DNA of 62,718 nucleotides from Arthrobacter alkaliphilus (GCF_021483235.1 NZ_JAKEEC010000024.1:388-63105), one strand, 5' to 3'. Positions 40,173 to 49,284 are shown, numbered from the stretch's first letter. Notes: generated from the sequence alone by a model not told the origin. Program-made: numbers and translations.

Positions 40173-41740
40173 ACATCGCCAGCCTGGCGCCGCTCGCCGT
40201 CGTCCTTCCTATCCTCGGTGCCGCACTGACATTCGCCCTGAACAGGAACCCGCTGGCCCAGCGCGCGGTCAGCATCGCTTTGTTGTCCCTCACGTTGCTC
40301 CTGGAATGCTGGCTCCTGGCTTCGGTTTGGACCACAGGAACAGCTTCCGTCACGTTGGGTGGCTGGCAGCCGCCGTTCGGCGTTGTGATGGTGGTAGACC
40401 AGTTCTCCTCGCTCATGCTGGTGGTCTCCTCCGTCATCAGCCTCGCGGTGCTGATCTACGCCACCGGCCAGGGCATGGCCGACGGCGACCGCGAGGCCCC
40501 GGTGTCGATCTTCCACCCGACGTACCTGATCCTGGTGGCCGGCGTCTCGAACGCCTTCCTCACGGGTGATCTATTCAACCTGTATGTCGGCTTCGAAATC
40601 CTGCTGACGGCGAGCTACGTGCTCATGACCCTGGGCGGCACTGGTCCGCGAATCCGCGCCGGGGTCACCTACGTGGTGGTTTCGGTCGTGTCCTCGGTGT
40701 TGTTCCTCATAGCAATCGCGATGATCTATGGCGCCACCGGAACCATCTCGATGGCCGATCTCGCCATGAAGCTGGCCGAAGTGGATCCGGGCACCGCGAA
40801 CCTGCTGCACGCCATGCTGCTCGTAGCTTTCGGCATCAAAGCTGCAGTGTTTCCGTTGTCCTTTTGGCTGCCCGACTCGTACCCGACGGCACCGGCACCA
40901 GTCACTGCAGTGTTCGCCGGTTTGCTTACCAAGGTGGGCGTCTACGCCATGGTCCGGACGGAGACCCTGCTCTTCCCGGGCGATAGCTTGAACACCCCGT
41001 TGATGGTGGTTGCGCTCCTCACCATGCTGGTAGGCATACTCGGCGCCATTGCCCAGAGCGACATCAAGCGACTGCTCTCCTTCACCCTGGTCAGCCACAT
41101 CGGCTATATGGTGTTCGGGCTCGCCATGTCTTCCGTTGCCGGGCTTGCTGCCGCCGTCTTCTATGTGGCCCACCACATCACGGTCCAAACGAGCCTGTTC
41201 CTGGTGACTGGCTTGATTGAGCGCCGTGGCGGCAGTTCGTCCATGGACAGGCTCGGTGGGCTTGCCAAGCTGTCCCCGTTCCTCGCGCTCTTGTTCTTCA
41301 TTCCAGCGATGAACCTCGCCGGAATCCCGCCCTTCTCCGGGTTCCTCGGGAAGCTCGGACTCCTGCAGGCAGGCATCGCCCTCGGGACGCCACTGGCCAT
41401 CACCTTGGTGGTGGGCGGAGTGGTCACGAGCCTGTTGACCTTGCTCGCTATTGCCAGGGTCTGGAACCGCGCATTCTGGCGGAAACCCGAGGACGCTGAC
41501 TACCCGGCCGCCGCCCTCAAGGACACGGCCGCCGTCGGCCTGCTTCCGCGGACCATGGTGGGGCCGACAGCAGCGCTGGTGGTCTTTGGCGTCGCACTGA
41601 CGGTCTTCGCCGGTCCGCTGTTCCAATTGGCCGGCAACTCCGCGGAACAGATGCTGGACCGTGCGGCCTACATCCATTCGGTGCTCGGCGGCAACGCCAA
41701 AGTTCCGGGAGTCGCCGCACCGCAGGGAGGTGGAAAGTGA
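40169..41740 (+). CDS. mrpD: Mrp antiporter subunit D
   Basis: This 523-residue NuoM/N-like antiporter subunit has GDLFNLYVGFEILLTASYVLMTLGG (Glu of the ion path), FGIKAAVFPLSFWLPDSYPTAPAPVTAVFAGLLTKVGVYAMVR (Lys) and SDIKRLLSFTLVSHIGYMVFG. About 14 helices are expected. The GTG overlaps the mrpC stop. Confidence 0.95.
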   Translation: MNIASLAPLAVVLPILGAALTFALNRNPLAQRAVSIALLSLTLLLECWLLASVWTTGTASVTLGGWQPPFGVVMVVDQFSSLMLVVSSVISLAVLIYATGQGMADGDREAPVSIFHPTYLILVAGVSNAFLTGDLFNLYVGFEILLTASYVLMTLGGTGPRIRAGVTYVVVSVVSSVLFLIAIAMIYGATGTISMADLAMKLAEVDPGTANLLHAMLLVAFGIKAAVFPLSFWLPDSYPTAPAPVTAVFAGLLTKVGVYAMVRTETLLFPGDSLNTPLMVVALLTMLVGILGAIAQSDIKRLLSFTLVSHIGYMVFGLAMSSVAGLAAAVFYVAHHITVQTSLFLVTGLIERRGGSSSMDRLGGLAKLSPFLALLFFIPAMNLAGIPPFSGFLGKLGLLQAGIALGTPLAITLVVGGVVTSLLTLLAIARVWNRAFWRKPEDADYPAAALKDTAAVGLLPRTMVGPTAALVVFGVALTVFAGPLFQLAGNSAEQMLDRAAYIHSVLGGNAKVPGVAAPQGGGK

Positions 41741-42303
41741 GCCGCAAGCGGACTTCGTTCCGTACCGAGTTGCCCCTGTTGGTCTGGCTGGTGGTTGTCT
41801 GGGGTGCGCTTTGGAGGGACTTCAGCCCGGGCAACCTTGTGTTCGGTGCGCTGATCGCCTTGGTGGTCGCCAGGGTTTTCTACTTGCCTCCGGTAGAGCT
41901 CAGCGGACGATTCAACGTGCTGCGGGCCATTCCGTTCGTCGTGGTGTTCCTCGGCAAAGTGGTGGCCGCGAGCTTCCAGGTCCTGTACCTGGCGGTCTTC
42001 CGGGGTCCTTCGGTCACGAACGCCGTCGTCGCTGTTCCCTTGCGTAGCCGTTCCGACCTCATGGTGACCGCAACCGGGCACGTGATTTCGCTGATTCCAG
42101 GTTCCTTGGTGGTGGAGGTCGATCGCTCGACGTCCACGCTCTATATCCACGGGATCAACGTCCGCAGCGATGCGGACATCGCCAAACTGCGCAAGGAGGT
42201 CCAGGACACCGAGGCCTCGCTGATCCGGATCATGGGTACCAGGGCGGAAATGGACGCAATCCAGGCCGAAGGCTGGCCTGCAACGAGGGGAGCACGCGCA
42301 TGA
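41737..42303 (+). CDS. mrpE: Mrp antiporter subunit E
   Basis: This 188-residue MnhE-family subunit has two or three N-terminal helices (PLLVWLVVVWGALWRDFSPGNLVFGALIALVVARVFYLPP). A cytosolic part with GHVISLIPGSLVVEVDRSTSTLYIHGINV follows, typical of the family. It starts with GTG overlapping the mrpD stop. Confidence 0.94.
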   Translation: MSRKRTSFRTELPLLVWLVVVWGALWRDFSPGNLVFGALIALVVARVFYLPPVELSGRFNVLRAIPFVVVFLGKVVAASFQVLYLAVFRGPSVTNAVVAVPLRSRSDLMVTATGHVISLIPGSLVVEVDRSTSTLYIHGINVRSDADIAKLRKEVQDTEASLIRIMGTRAEMDAIQAEGWPATRGARA

Positions 42304-42578
42304 AAGACATCGTGCTGATCGTCACTGCGGTGGTTCTTAGCCTCGCAGCCGCCGGCGCGATCTACAGGATCGCCGTCGGGCCGTCACTGCTGGACCGCGT
42401 CCTCGCCGCCGACGTCCTACTCGCCATACTGGGTGCCGCGCTGGCCATCGACATGGCTGTGAACAGGCACCTCAACAACCTCGTGCTGCTCGTCGCCCTG
42501 TCGCTGATCGGGTTCATCGGATCGGTGACGGTGGCGCGCTTCGTGGCTGACCGGAGAGGACAGGTCAATGACTCCTAA
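42300..42578 (+). CDS. mrpF: Mrp antiporter subunit F
   Basis: This 92-residue protein has three helices and the MnhF signature YRIAVGPSLLDRVLAADVLLAILGAALAIDM. It overlaps mrpE by four bases (ATGA) and mrpG by eleven. Confidence 0.95.
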   Translation: MKDIVLIVTAVVLSLAAAGAIYRIAVGPSLLDRVLAADVLLAILGAALAIDMAVNRHLNNLVLLVALSLIGFIGSVTVARFVADRRGQVNDS

Positions 42579-43011
42579 CGCCACTGGAGTCGACGCTGCC
42601 ATCGATGCCGTCACCGCGGTATTGCTCATTGTCGGTGCAATCATGTCATTGGGCGCGGCGATCGGCTTGTTGCGGTTTCCGGACCTGATGAGCCGCATGC
42701 ACGCGGCTACCAAGCCGCAAGTGCTCGGACTGTTCCTCGTCTTGGCGGCCATCGGGCTGCAGATGCGCGAATGGTGGGTTTGGCCGGTCCTGGCCGTCGC
42801 TTGGATCTTCCAGTTGCTGACGGTGCCGGTTTCCGCACACATGGTGGGCCGTGCAGGCTACCGGACCAGGCACCTCCACCCCGAGTTGCTGAGCGTGGAC
42901 GAACTCGAGGCCGTGGTGCTGCGTGCCGCCGGTCAGCGGGCAGAGGAGAAAGCCGAAGGCGAACCGGGAATGCCCCGCATGCGGGACGGTGCGACCCCAG
43001 GTCCTGACTGA
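42568..43011 (+). CDS. mrpG: Mrp antiporter subunit G
   Basis: This 147-residue MnhG protein has three helices (AVLLIVGAIMSLGAAIGLLRFPDLMSRMHAATKPQVLGLFLVLAAIGLQM). The hydrophilic C-terminus of about 40 residues (after VGRAGYRTRHLHPELLSVDELE) is longer than usual. It is the last gene of the operon. Confidence 0.95.
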   Translation: MTPNATGVDAAIDAVTAVLLIVGAIMSLGAAIGLLRFPDLMSRMHAATKPQVLGLFLVLAAIGLQMREWWVWPVLAVAWIFQLLTVPVSAHMVGRAGYRTRHLHPELLSVDELEAVVLRAAGQRAEEKAEGEPGMPRMRDGATPGPD

Positions 43012-43048
43012 GCGAAGGTTCTGACTGAGCCTCGGGTGGGCCGTCGGC

Positions 43049-43309
43049 CTAGACGATGTCCTGAGTCTTGGAGAAGCGCGAGATCGCGCGCTGGGTACTG
43101 CGGCTTGCGAGGACCTGGATGACGGCGCTGACGGTTGCCGAAACTAGGGCGAAGGTCAGTGCCGAGCGCAGGCTCGCCTCCATGTCGTCATGGCCCTTCG
43201 GAGGCTTCTTGCCGGTGGACTTTTCCCACAGCGCATTGACGAGCTTCGTGGCGACGAAGCCTGCGCCGATGCTCACGCCGGTGCCGAACAGTTTGATGAG
43301 CAGGTTCAT
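43049..43309 (-). CDS. DUF4235 family membrane protein
   Basis: This 86-residue small membrane protein common in actinobacteria starts MNLLIKLFGTGVSIGAGFVATKLVNALWEKSTGKKPP. A second helix, SLRSALTFALVSATVSAVIQVLASRSTQRAI, follows. It is convergent with mrpG, 37 bp apart. Function unknown. Confidence 0.88.
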   Translation of the reverse strand: MNLLIKLFGTGVSIGAGFVATKLVNALWEKSTGKKPPKGHDDMEASLRSALTFALVSATVSAVIQVLASRSTQRAISRFSKTQDIV

Positions 43310-43360
43310 TCCGGGACTCCTTGCGGGTGGAAACAGGACCGTCCCCAGCCTAACCCCACT

Positions 43361-44086
43361 TCACGGCAGTTCCGGAGCAAGCGATCGGGCTTGGCGCCTG
43401 AGCCGGAAGAACTCCTCCAAGGCCCCGGGCTCAGGACGGACCGGCACCACGTCACGGTCCTGGGCCAGTATCGCGTCCACTGTGCCGAGCGCGAGGAGCT
43501 CATCCAGCAGCGCCAGGGTGGGCGGCATGAGCTTGAGGGTTCCGGCGGCCTCGGCGTCCAGGATTCCGCGGACCGGCATCCACAAGGACGACGACGCTTC
43601 GGTGGTCTGATGCCTCGGCTCGGCCCCGGAAACCGGGCAGGCAAGGTAGAAGTACGTGTCGAAACGCTTGGGCTGGTCCGGCGGAGTGACCCAGTTGGCC
43701 CACGGGCGGAGGGTGGCGGCGTCGAGCTTTAATCCGGCCTCTTCGAACACCTCACGCTGCGCGGCCGCCAGCACCCGGCCGGCGTTCAACACTGCGGAGG
43801 AAGGCTCGACGGCGATGCTGGTCCGGTGCCACGCGGCGGCGTGCCGCTCGGCGACGTCGTCCGCGAAGTCCCACCCGGAGCTGTCCACCTGGTCCACCCG
43901 GCCGCCGGGGAAGACGACCATGCCTGCAGCGAAATCCATGGTGGACACCCGGTGCTGGACGAACACCTCCAGGGCGTACGCCCCTTCAAGGCCATCGGGA
44001 ATCGCGGCATCCCGGACCAGGATCACGCTCGCGGCGAGCCGCGGCTCGGCCGCCATAGTGCTGTTCGCTTCGCCGTTGCCTGCCAA
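43361..44086 (-). CDS. NUDIX hydrolase
   Basis: This 241-residue protein has a long-type NUDIX layout (AGMVVFPGGRVDQVDSSGWD... followed by AAQREVFEEAGLKLD). The Nudix box is interrupted by an insertion between the GG and the REVFEEAG, as in the NUDT7/NUDT19-like group that hydrolyses CoA and related pyrophosphates. The TTG start at 44086 has AAGGAG 5 nt away. The frame is open up to 44131, where the ATG lies inside an inverted-repeat element and has no usable ribosome binding site; ATG 44056 is another option. Confidence 0.85.
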   Translation of the reverse strand: MAGNGEANSTMAAEPRLAASVILVRDAAIPDGLEGAYALEVFVQHRVSTMDFAAGMVVFPGGRVDQVDSSGWDFADDVAERHAAAWHRTSIAVEPSSAVLNAGRVLAAAQREVFEEAGLKLDAATLRPWANWVTPPDQPKRFDTYFYLACPVSGAEPRHQTTEASSSLWMPVRGILDAEAAGTLKLMPPTLALLDELLALGTVDAILAQDRDVVPVRPEPGALEEFFRLRRQARSLAPELP

Positions 44087-44116
44087 AACCGCTCCTTTGC
44101 CGCCCTGCTGCGTCAC

Positions 44117-44204
44117 ATTCTGCTGGATCATTCTCCCAGTTTCCGCCGCCGCCCGCGCCGTTCCAGGCCCGGCCGCGCTGACTAATCGAATGATCCAGCA
44201 GAAT
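44117..44204. repeat. 88-nt inverted-repeat element, copy 1
   Basis: Perfect 16-nt arms ATTCTGCTGGATCATT (44117-44132) and its complement (44189-44204) enclose a 56-nt GC-rich interior. It lies between the NUDIX start and the thiamin riboswitch leader. Two further copies are at 49167-49254 and 50183-50271. Confidence 0.92.
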
Positions 44205-44288
44205 CGGTCTCCAGGCGTCTTGTCACAGCGCGGGCAACCCCGTCAAGGTGTAAACTGAACCAGGCCCAAAAGGGTGAATTGATAACGA

Positions 44289-44402
44289 CAGGGGAGCGCC
44301 GCCGTCGGGCTCGCAGCAATGCGGCACGGAGGACGGGCGCTGAGAGTGCGGACAGCCGCAGACCCTCGAACCTGATCCGGCTAGTACCGGCGCAAGGGAG
44401 TC
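44289..44402 (+). ncRNA. TPP riboswitch (THI element)
   Basis: The conserved core is present: GGGGAGC near 44291, GCTGAGAGTGCGGACAGC around 44339-44356, and ACCCTCGAACCTGATCCGG followed by CTAGTACCGGCGCAAGGGAG. It lies 88 nt upstream of the first gene of a thiamin ECF transporter operon. TPP binding is expected to repress that operon. Confidence 0.95.
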
Positions 44403-44490
44403 GAGTTCTCATAGTGTCCGGACCGGCGCGGTGGAAGCCGCTTGCAGGCAACCGGGAACACTTTCCCCTCCTGTTCCTCAGGAGGACAAA

Positions 44491-45120
44491 ATGACTGGTA
44501 TTTCTGCAAGGCCGGGCCTGACCAAGCCTGGTTACAACTGGCGCGTCGTGGACATCGTCGTGGCTGCGCTGATTTCCATCGCCGGCGGCGTGATCTTCTG
44601 GGCCTGGGACCAGATGGCCCTCGTTGTCACGCCCGCGACCGCCGGCTACCCACCGCTGGGCGGCCTGATTGCCGGCGGATGGATGATCCCCGCGATCCTC
44701 GGCATGCTGATTGTCCGCAAGCCCGGTGCGGCAATCTTCTGCGAGACCGTCGCCGCCACCGCTGAGCTCATCATGGGTAACCAGTACGGCACCACCGTGC
44801 TGATCTCGGGCCTGCTCCAGGGCCTTGGCGCGGAACTCATCTTCCTCGCCTTCATGTACAAGAAGTTCAACCTGCCGGTTTCGCTGCTGGCCGGGGCCGG
44901 TGCGGGCCTGTTCTGCGGACTGAACGATTCCTTCCTCCCGTGGGGCTGGAACATCGCCTACGAGCCCGTCGACAAGCTCGTGTACATCGCGCTCTGCACG
45001 GTTTCCGGTGCCGTCATCGCCGGTGCCCTGGCCTGGCTCGCGACCCGCGGCCTGGCCAAGACCGGCGTCTTGAGCGCGTTCGCGTCGCGCAAAGCCGCTT
45101 CGGAGCCTGTCTTTTCCTGA
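44491..45120 (+). CDS. ykoE: Thiamin ECF transporter substrate-binding (S) component
   Basis: This 209-residue membrane protein of the YkoE family has about five or six helices, with WDQMALVVTPATAGYPPLGGLIAGGWMIPAILG and GAAIFCETVAATAELIMGNQYGTTVLISGLLQGLGAEL. It binds thiamin or its hydroxymethylpyrimidine precursor and works with YkoD and YkoC. The ATG has GGAGGA at a good distance. The riboswitch leader confirms thiamin control. The stop and the next start share base 45120 (TGATG). Confidence 0.92.
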   Translation: MTGISARPGLTKPGYNWRVVDIVVAALISIAGGVIFWAWDQMALVVTPATAGYPPLGGLIAGGWMIPAILGMLIVRKPGAAIFCETVAATAELIMGNQYGTTVLISGLLQGLGAELIFLAFMYKKFNLPVSLLAGAGAGLFCGLNDSFLPWGWNIAYEPVDKLVYIALCTVSGAVIAGALAWLATRGLAKTGVLSAFASRKAASEPVFS

Positions 45121-46715
45121 TGCCTGGTCCCGAAGCCGGCGCCACTGAGGTGCGGCCTGCCGCCATTTCCGCCCAAGGCTGGGGGTGGCGGCACTCGGGC
45201 CGCGCCTCGCAGGCCATCCACGCGCTGGACCTCAACATCCGGCCAGGCGAACGGGTCCTGCTGCTCGGCCCTTCGGGGGCGGGCAAGTCCACGCTGTTGC
45301 ATGCCTTGGCGGGCGTGCTGGGCGAGGAAGGGGACGACGCCGACGAAACCGGCTCCCTGCTCGTGGACGGCATTTCCCCGCGGGCTCAGCGGGGGCGTGC
45401 CGGACTCATGCAGCAGGACCCCGAAACCCAGGTGGTGCTTTCCCGGCTGGGCGACGACGTCGCGTTTGGTGCCGAAAACCTTTGCGTGCCGCGTGACGAG
45501 ATCTGGAAACGCGTTCATGAAGCGCTCGACGACGTCGGGCTGAGGAGCACTGCGGGCGGCGGTCTTGCGCTGGACCACCCGACGTCGGCCCTCTCGGGCG
45601 GGCAAAAACAACGCCTTGCGCTCGCTGGAATCCTGGCGATGCGGCCCGGATTGATCCTCCTGGACGAACCGACCGCCAATCTGGACCCGGCTGGCGTGCT
45701 CGAGGTCCGTGACGCCGTGGGCCGATGCCTGGACAAGACCGGCGCCACTCTGGTTGTGGTGGAACACAGGGTCTCCGTCTGGAAAGACCTGGTGGACCGG
45801 ATCGTGGTGCTCCAGCCGGGCAGTTCCTCCTCCACAGGTGGTTCAACGCCGGCGGTTCTCCTGGATGGTGATCCGGACACCGTCCTGGCCCAAGCGAGGG
45901 ACATGCTCATTCGTGCCGGCGTCTGGGTGCCCGGGTACGTACCGGCCACCCGCCCACGCTCAGGGCCGGCGGGCGGCTCGGGGCCGGCAAGGCGGCGTGA
46001 GCTGCTGCTGGCCACCCACGACCTTGCGGTGTCACGCGACCGGCCACGGCGCCGGGGGTTCAAAACCATTCCGCCCGTTCCAGTGCAGGCCGGGCTCGAC
46101 GCCGAAGTGTTCGCAGGGCAGGCATTGACCATCACTGGGCCCAACGGCGCCGGCAAGTCGACTTTCGCTTTGACCCTTGCCGGCCTCCTGGCGCCCGTGT
46201 CCGGCACGGTGACTGCCGCCGTCGGGCTCAGCGACGGCGCCGGGGACGATCCTTTCAAGTGGAAAGCGCAGCAGCTGATCTCCCGGATCGGGACGGTGTT
46301 CCAAGAGCCCGAGCACCAGTTCGTCACCGGGCGGGTGCTCGACGAGCTCATGTTCGGCCCCAAGCACCTTGGCCATGGCGAGGACCGGGTGGACGAGTTG
46401 CTGGAACGGCTGCGCTTGGGGCACCTCGTCGAAGCCAATCCGTACACCCTCTCCGGGGGCGAAAAGCGGCGGCTATCCGTTGCCACGGTACTCGCCGCGC
46501 ACCCCCGCGTCTTGGTGCTGGACGAGCCAACCTTTGGCCAGGACGCGAACACGTGGGCTGAGCTTGCGTCGTTCTTGTCCGAACTGCTCGACGCCGGCAC
46601 TTCGGTGGTTTCTGTCACCCACGACCGGGAATTCAGCTCTGTGCTGGGCGGCACTGAGATGCGCCTCGAGCCCGCGTTGCAAGGCCGCGACCGGCTGGAA
46701 GCAGGTGCGGCATGA
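45120..46715 (+). CDS. ykoD: Thiamin ECF transporter, duplicated ATPase (EcfA1-EcfA2 fusion)
   Basis: This 531-residue cytoplasmic ATPase contains both ECF ATPase domains: domain 1 with GPSGAGKST, LSGGQKQRLALAGIL and LILLDEPTANLD, and domain 2 with GPNGAGKST, LSGGEKRRLSVATVL and LVLDEPTFGQD. It couples to YkoC through Q-loop regions (LMQQDPETQVVLS, VFQEPEHQFVTG). A Ser/Gly/Pro-rich linker lies between the domains. The ATG at 45120 overlaps the ykoE stop by one base; the frame is open upstream only inside ykoE. Confidence 0.93.
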   Translation: MPGPEAGATEVRPAAISAQGWGWRHSGRASQAIHALDLNIRPGERVLLLGPSGAGKSTLLHALAGVLGEEGDDADETGSLLVDGISPRAQRGRAGLMQQDPETQVVLSRLGDDVAFGAENLCVPRDEIWKRVHEALDDVGLRSTAGGGLALDHPTSALSGGQKQRLALAGILAMRPGLILLDEPTANLDPAGVLEVRDAVGRCLDKTGATLVVVEHRVSVWKDLVDRIVVLQPGSSSSTGGSTPAVLLDGDPDTVLAQARDMLIRAGVWVPGYVPATRPRSGPAGGSGPARRRELLLATHDLAVSRDRPRRRGFKTIPPVPVQAGLDAEVFAGQALTITGPNGAGKSTFALTLAGLLAPVSGTVTAAVGLSDGAGDDPFKWKAQQLISRIGTVFQEPEHQFVTGRVLDELMFGPKHLGHGEDRVDELLERLRLGHLVEANPYTLSGGEKRRLSVATVLAAHPRVLVLDEPTFGQDANTWAELASFLSELLDAGTSVVSVTHDREFSSVLGGTEMRLEPALQGRDRLEAGAA

Positions 46716-47518
46716 GGGAAGCGCTGACGCTTCGGGCCAACAACGCCCTCCTGACACGCGCCAATCCGCTGGCCAAGTTTGTGTCGGTCTTCCTGATCAC
46801 CCTGGTGTTGGCGTTGTCCATTGACCTGGTGTCGGCTTCGACTGCGCTCCTCGGCGAACTGGCGTTGTTCCCCCTCGCGGGGCTGACCGTCCGTTTGCTC
46901 TGGCAGCGTGGCTGGCCCCTGATCATCGCGGCCGCTCTGGGCGGCTGGAGCACGACGATCCTGTCGGCCAGCAGCGGCAGGGTACTGCTCGACGTCGGGA
47001 TCTGGTCTATCAGTGAAGGCTCGCTTCAGTTGGGAGTCGGCTTCATGCTGCGCGGCCTGGCGATCGCCTTACCGGCCCTCCTACTGATGAGTTGCACCGA
47101 TCCCACCGATCTTGCTGACGCTCTGGCGCAAAAGGCGAAGCTGCCGCACCGTTTTGTCCTGGGCACCCTGGCGGCTTTGCGTCTCGTGGGGCTCATGGCG
47201 GAAGAGTGGCAGACAATCGGCATGGCGCGCCGTGCGCGGGGTGTCGGCTCGCAGGGGACCCCGCGGCAACGTTCCAAGGCCATGCTCGGCCAAAGCTTCG
47301 GGCTGCTGGTGCAGGCGATCCGTCGGGCGTCCCGCCTGGCCGTGACCATGGAGGCGCGCGGCTTCGGCGGCGGACGCCGGACGTGGGCCCGCGAGTCCAC
47401 CTACAGCCGCCTCGACGTGTGGGTTCTGGCCGGCGGGCTGCTCATCGCAGCCGCGGCCGTGCTCGCGGCGCAATGGGCAGGCACCTGGCACTTTGTCTGG
47501 CTCAAGCAGGGCAACTGA
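46712..47518 (+). CDS. ykoC: Thiamin ECF transporter transmembrane (T) component
   Basis: This 268-residue EcfT protein has about five helices in its N-terminal and central parts. The ATPase-coupling motifs are MARRARGVGSQGTPRQR and TMEARGFGGGRRTWAR (A-R-G type, contacting YkoD). It overlaps the ykoD stop by four bases and ends the operon. Confidence 0.92.
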   Translation: MREALTLRANNALLTRANPLAKFVSVFLITLVLALSIDLVSASTALLGELALFPLAGLTVRLLWQRGWPLIIAAALGGWSTTILSASSGRVLLDVGIWSISEGSLQLGVGFMLRGLAIALPALLLMSCTDPTDLADALAQKAKLPHRFVLGTLAALRLVGLMAEEWQTIGMARRARGVGSQGTPRQRSKAMLGQSFGLLVQAIRRASRLAVTMEARGFGGGRRTWARESTYSRLDVWVLAGGLLIAAAAVLAAQWAGTWHFVWLKQGN

Positions 47519-47567
47519 CGCTCGTATCGCACGAAATGACTATTGCTCGGCGAAATTGGCGTGCTGC

Positions 47568-47607
47568 ATCACAAAACCATTGCTTGCTAGAACATTTGTG
47601 ATATTTT
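47568..47607 (+). promoter_or_regulatory. Leaderless promoter of HTH-murA with flanking palindrome
   Basis: TTGCTT (47580-47585) and TATTTT (47602-47607) are spaced 16 bp apart, with the ATG 6 nt after the -10. ATCACAAA (47568-47575) and TTTGTGAT (47595-47602) form perfect inverted arms, 19 bp apart, on either side of the -35. This is a likely binding site for the protein's own HTH domain. Confidence 0.72.
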
Positions 47608-47613
47608 TTGGCT

Positions 47614-49137
47614 ATGACGCAACCAACTGCCGAACATGTAGGTCTCCTCCTTCGCGACGCCCGCGGCGAAAAGGGCTGGACCCAGGGACAGCTCGCCTCG
47701 GAACTGGGCACCAGCCAAAGCGCCATTGCCAGGATGGAGCAGGGCAAGCAGAACCTCAGCCTCCGCATGATCGAGCGCCTCGAGTCGATCTTCGGACGAA
47801 CCATCGTCAAGGTCGGCAAACAGCAGATGACCCACTTGCGCGTGGAGGGCGGACGTACGCTCTCCGGCTCGGTGGACGTCAACAGCAGCAAGAACGCCGG
47901 CGTCGCACTGCTTTGCGCCAGCCTCATCAACCGCGGCACCACCACCTTGCGACGGCTCGCCCGGATCGAAGAGGTCAATCGGATCGTTGAGGTTCTGACC
48001 TCCATCGGCGTCGAATGCACCTGGCTGAACGGCAACGATCTGCGCATCCGTCGGCCCGAGAACCTGGACCTCGCCTCCATGGATGTCGAGGCTGCACGCC
48101 GCACCCGCAGCGTCATCATGCTTCTGGGCCCGCTCCTCGATGAGGCGGCCACGTATCAACTGCCCTACGCCGGCGGCTGCGATCTCGGGACGCGAACCGT
48201 GGAACCGCACATGCAGGCGTTGCGGCAGTTCGGACTCTCCGTGGAAGCCAAGTCCGGCTTCTATTCCGTGCAGGCCCCGCCGGCCGACGACGAGCACCGC
48301 ACCTTCGTGCTCACCGAGCGCGGTGACACCGTGACCGAGAACGCCATCATGGCCGCCGCACACCGCAGCGGTACAACCGTGATTCGCAATGCCAGCCCCA
48401 ATTACATGGTGCAGGACCTCTGCTTCTACCTCGAGGGGCTCGGCGTGGCGATCGACGGCGTCGGCACAACCACCCTGAAGATCACCGGGCGCCCGGCGAT
48501 CGACGTCGATATCGAGTACTTCCCGTCCGAAGACCCCATCGAGGCAATGAGCCTCATCACCGCGGGCATCGTGACCAACTCCGAGGTCACCATCTGCCGG
48601 GTCCCCATCGAGTTCATGGAGATCGAACTCGCAACGCTTGAGCAGATGGGCCAACAGCTCGAGATTTCCGGAGAGTACTTCGCGCGCAACGGGCGGACAC
48701 GTCTGGTAGACGTCACCACCAAGCCATCACGGCTGCGTGCGCCGGAGGACAAGATCCATCCGATGCCGTTCCCTGGGCTGAACATCGATAACCTGCCGTT
48801 CTTCGCGGTCATCGCCGGCAACGCCGAAGGCCAGACCATGATCCACGACTGGGTCTACGAGAACCGGGCCATCTACCTGACCGAGCTCAACAAGCTTGGC
48901 GCCCAGGTGCAATTGCTCGATCCGCACCGCATCTATGTCAACGGCCCCACCAAATGGCGTGGTGCGGAAGTCGGATGCCCCCCGGCACTCCGACCCGCGG
49001 CCTGCTTGCTGCTGGCCATGCTGGCGGCCCGTGGCACTTCCGAGTTACGCAACATCTATGTGATCGAGCGCGGATACGAGGACCTGGCGGAACGTCTCAA
49101 CACGATCGGCGCCAAGATCGAGTACTTCCAGGACTGA
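47614..49137 (+). CDS. murA: MurA-type enolpyruvyl transferase with N-terminal XRE-type HTH domain
   Basis: This 507-residue fusion has, in residues about 5-60, a Cro/XRE helix-turn-helix (LLLRDARGEKGWTQGQLASELGTSQSAIARMEQGKQNLSLRMIERL). Residues about 73-507 are a UDP-N-acetylglucosamine 1-carboxyvinyltransferase. Catalytic features are kept: K93/N94 (VNSSKNAG), C189 in GGCDLGTR (the fosfomycin-target Cys; mycobacteria have Asp), an Asp in FPGLNIDNLP and Arg in VIERGYEDL. The fusion is known in actinobacteria but its role is unproven. It could link UDP-GlcNAc or cell-wall status to transcription. The ATG at 47614 is chosen over TTG 47608 on the leaderless promoter. Confidence 0.9.
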   Translation: MTQPTAEHVGLLLRDARGEKGWTQGQLASELGTSQSAIARMEQGKQNLSLRMIERLESIFGRTIVKVGKQQMTHLRVEGGRTLSGSVDVNSSKNAGVALLCASLINRGTTTLRRLARIEEVNRIVEVLTSIGVECTWLNGNDLRIRRPENLDLASMDVEAARRTRSVIMLLGPLLDEAATYQLPYAGGCDLGTRTVEPHMQALRQFGLSVEAKSGFYSVQAPPADDEHRTFVLTERGDTVTENAIMAAAHRSGTTVIRNASPNYMVQDLCFYLEGLGVAIDGVGTTTLKITGRPAIDVDIEYFPSEDPIEAMSLITAGIVTNSEVTICRVPIEFMEIELATLEQMGQQLEISGEYFARNGRTRLVDVTTKPSRLRAPEDKIHPMPFPGLNIDNLPFFAVIAGNAEGQTMIHDWVYENRAIYLTELNKLGAQVQLLDPHRIYVNGPTKWRGAEVGCPPALRPAACLLLAMLAARGTSELRNIYVIERGYEDLAERLNTIGAKIEYFQD

Positions 49138-49166
49138 CGCGTCAACCGTGAGGGCTGCCAGTGGAC

Positions 49167-49254
49167 ATTCTGCTGGATCATCCGGGCCACTCCTGCGCCG
49201 GTGCGCGAAAACGGTGGGTGTGCCTTCGGCAAGCCGGCGATGATCCAGCAGAAT
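49167..49254. repeat. 88-nt inverted-repeat element, copy 2
   Basis: Perfect 16-nt arms ATTCTGCTGGATCATC (49167-49182) and complement (49239-49254) enclose a 56-nt interior of different sequence from copy 1. Inner hairpins GCGC-CGGT-GCGC and TGCC-TTC-GGCA are visible. It lies between the converging murA and nuclease genes. Confidence 0.92.
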
Positions 49255-49284
49255 CCATCGCTGCCAGTCAACGCCGTCCACTAT

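Noticed and set aside
44087..44131. Upstream start of the NUDIX gene inside the inverted-repeat element (MIQQN)
   Set aside because: The ATG lies in the repeat arm and has no usable ribosome binding site. MIQQN frames begin at the other copies of the arm as well, so this is a property of the repeat. TTG 44086 has AAGGAG.
44940..45119. N-terminal extension of ykoD
   Set aside because: It overlaps ykoE in another frame. ATG 45120 is coupled to the ykoE stop and starts the ATPase domain.
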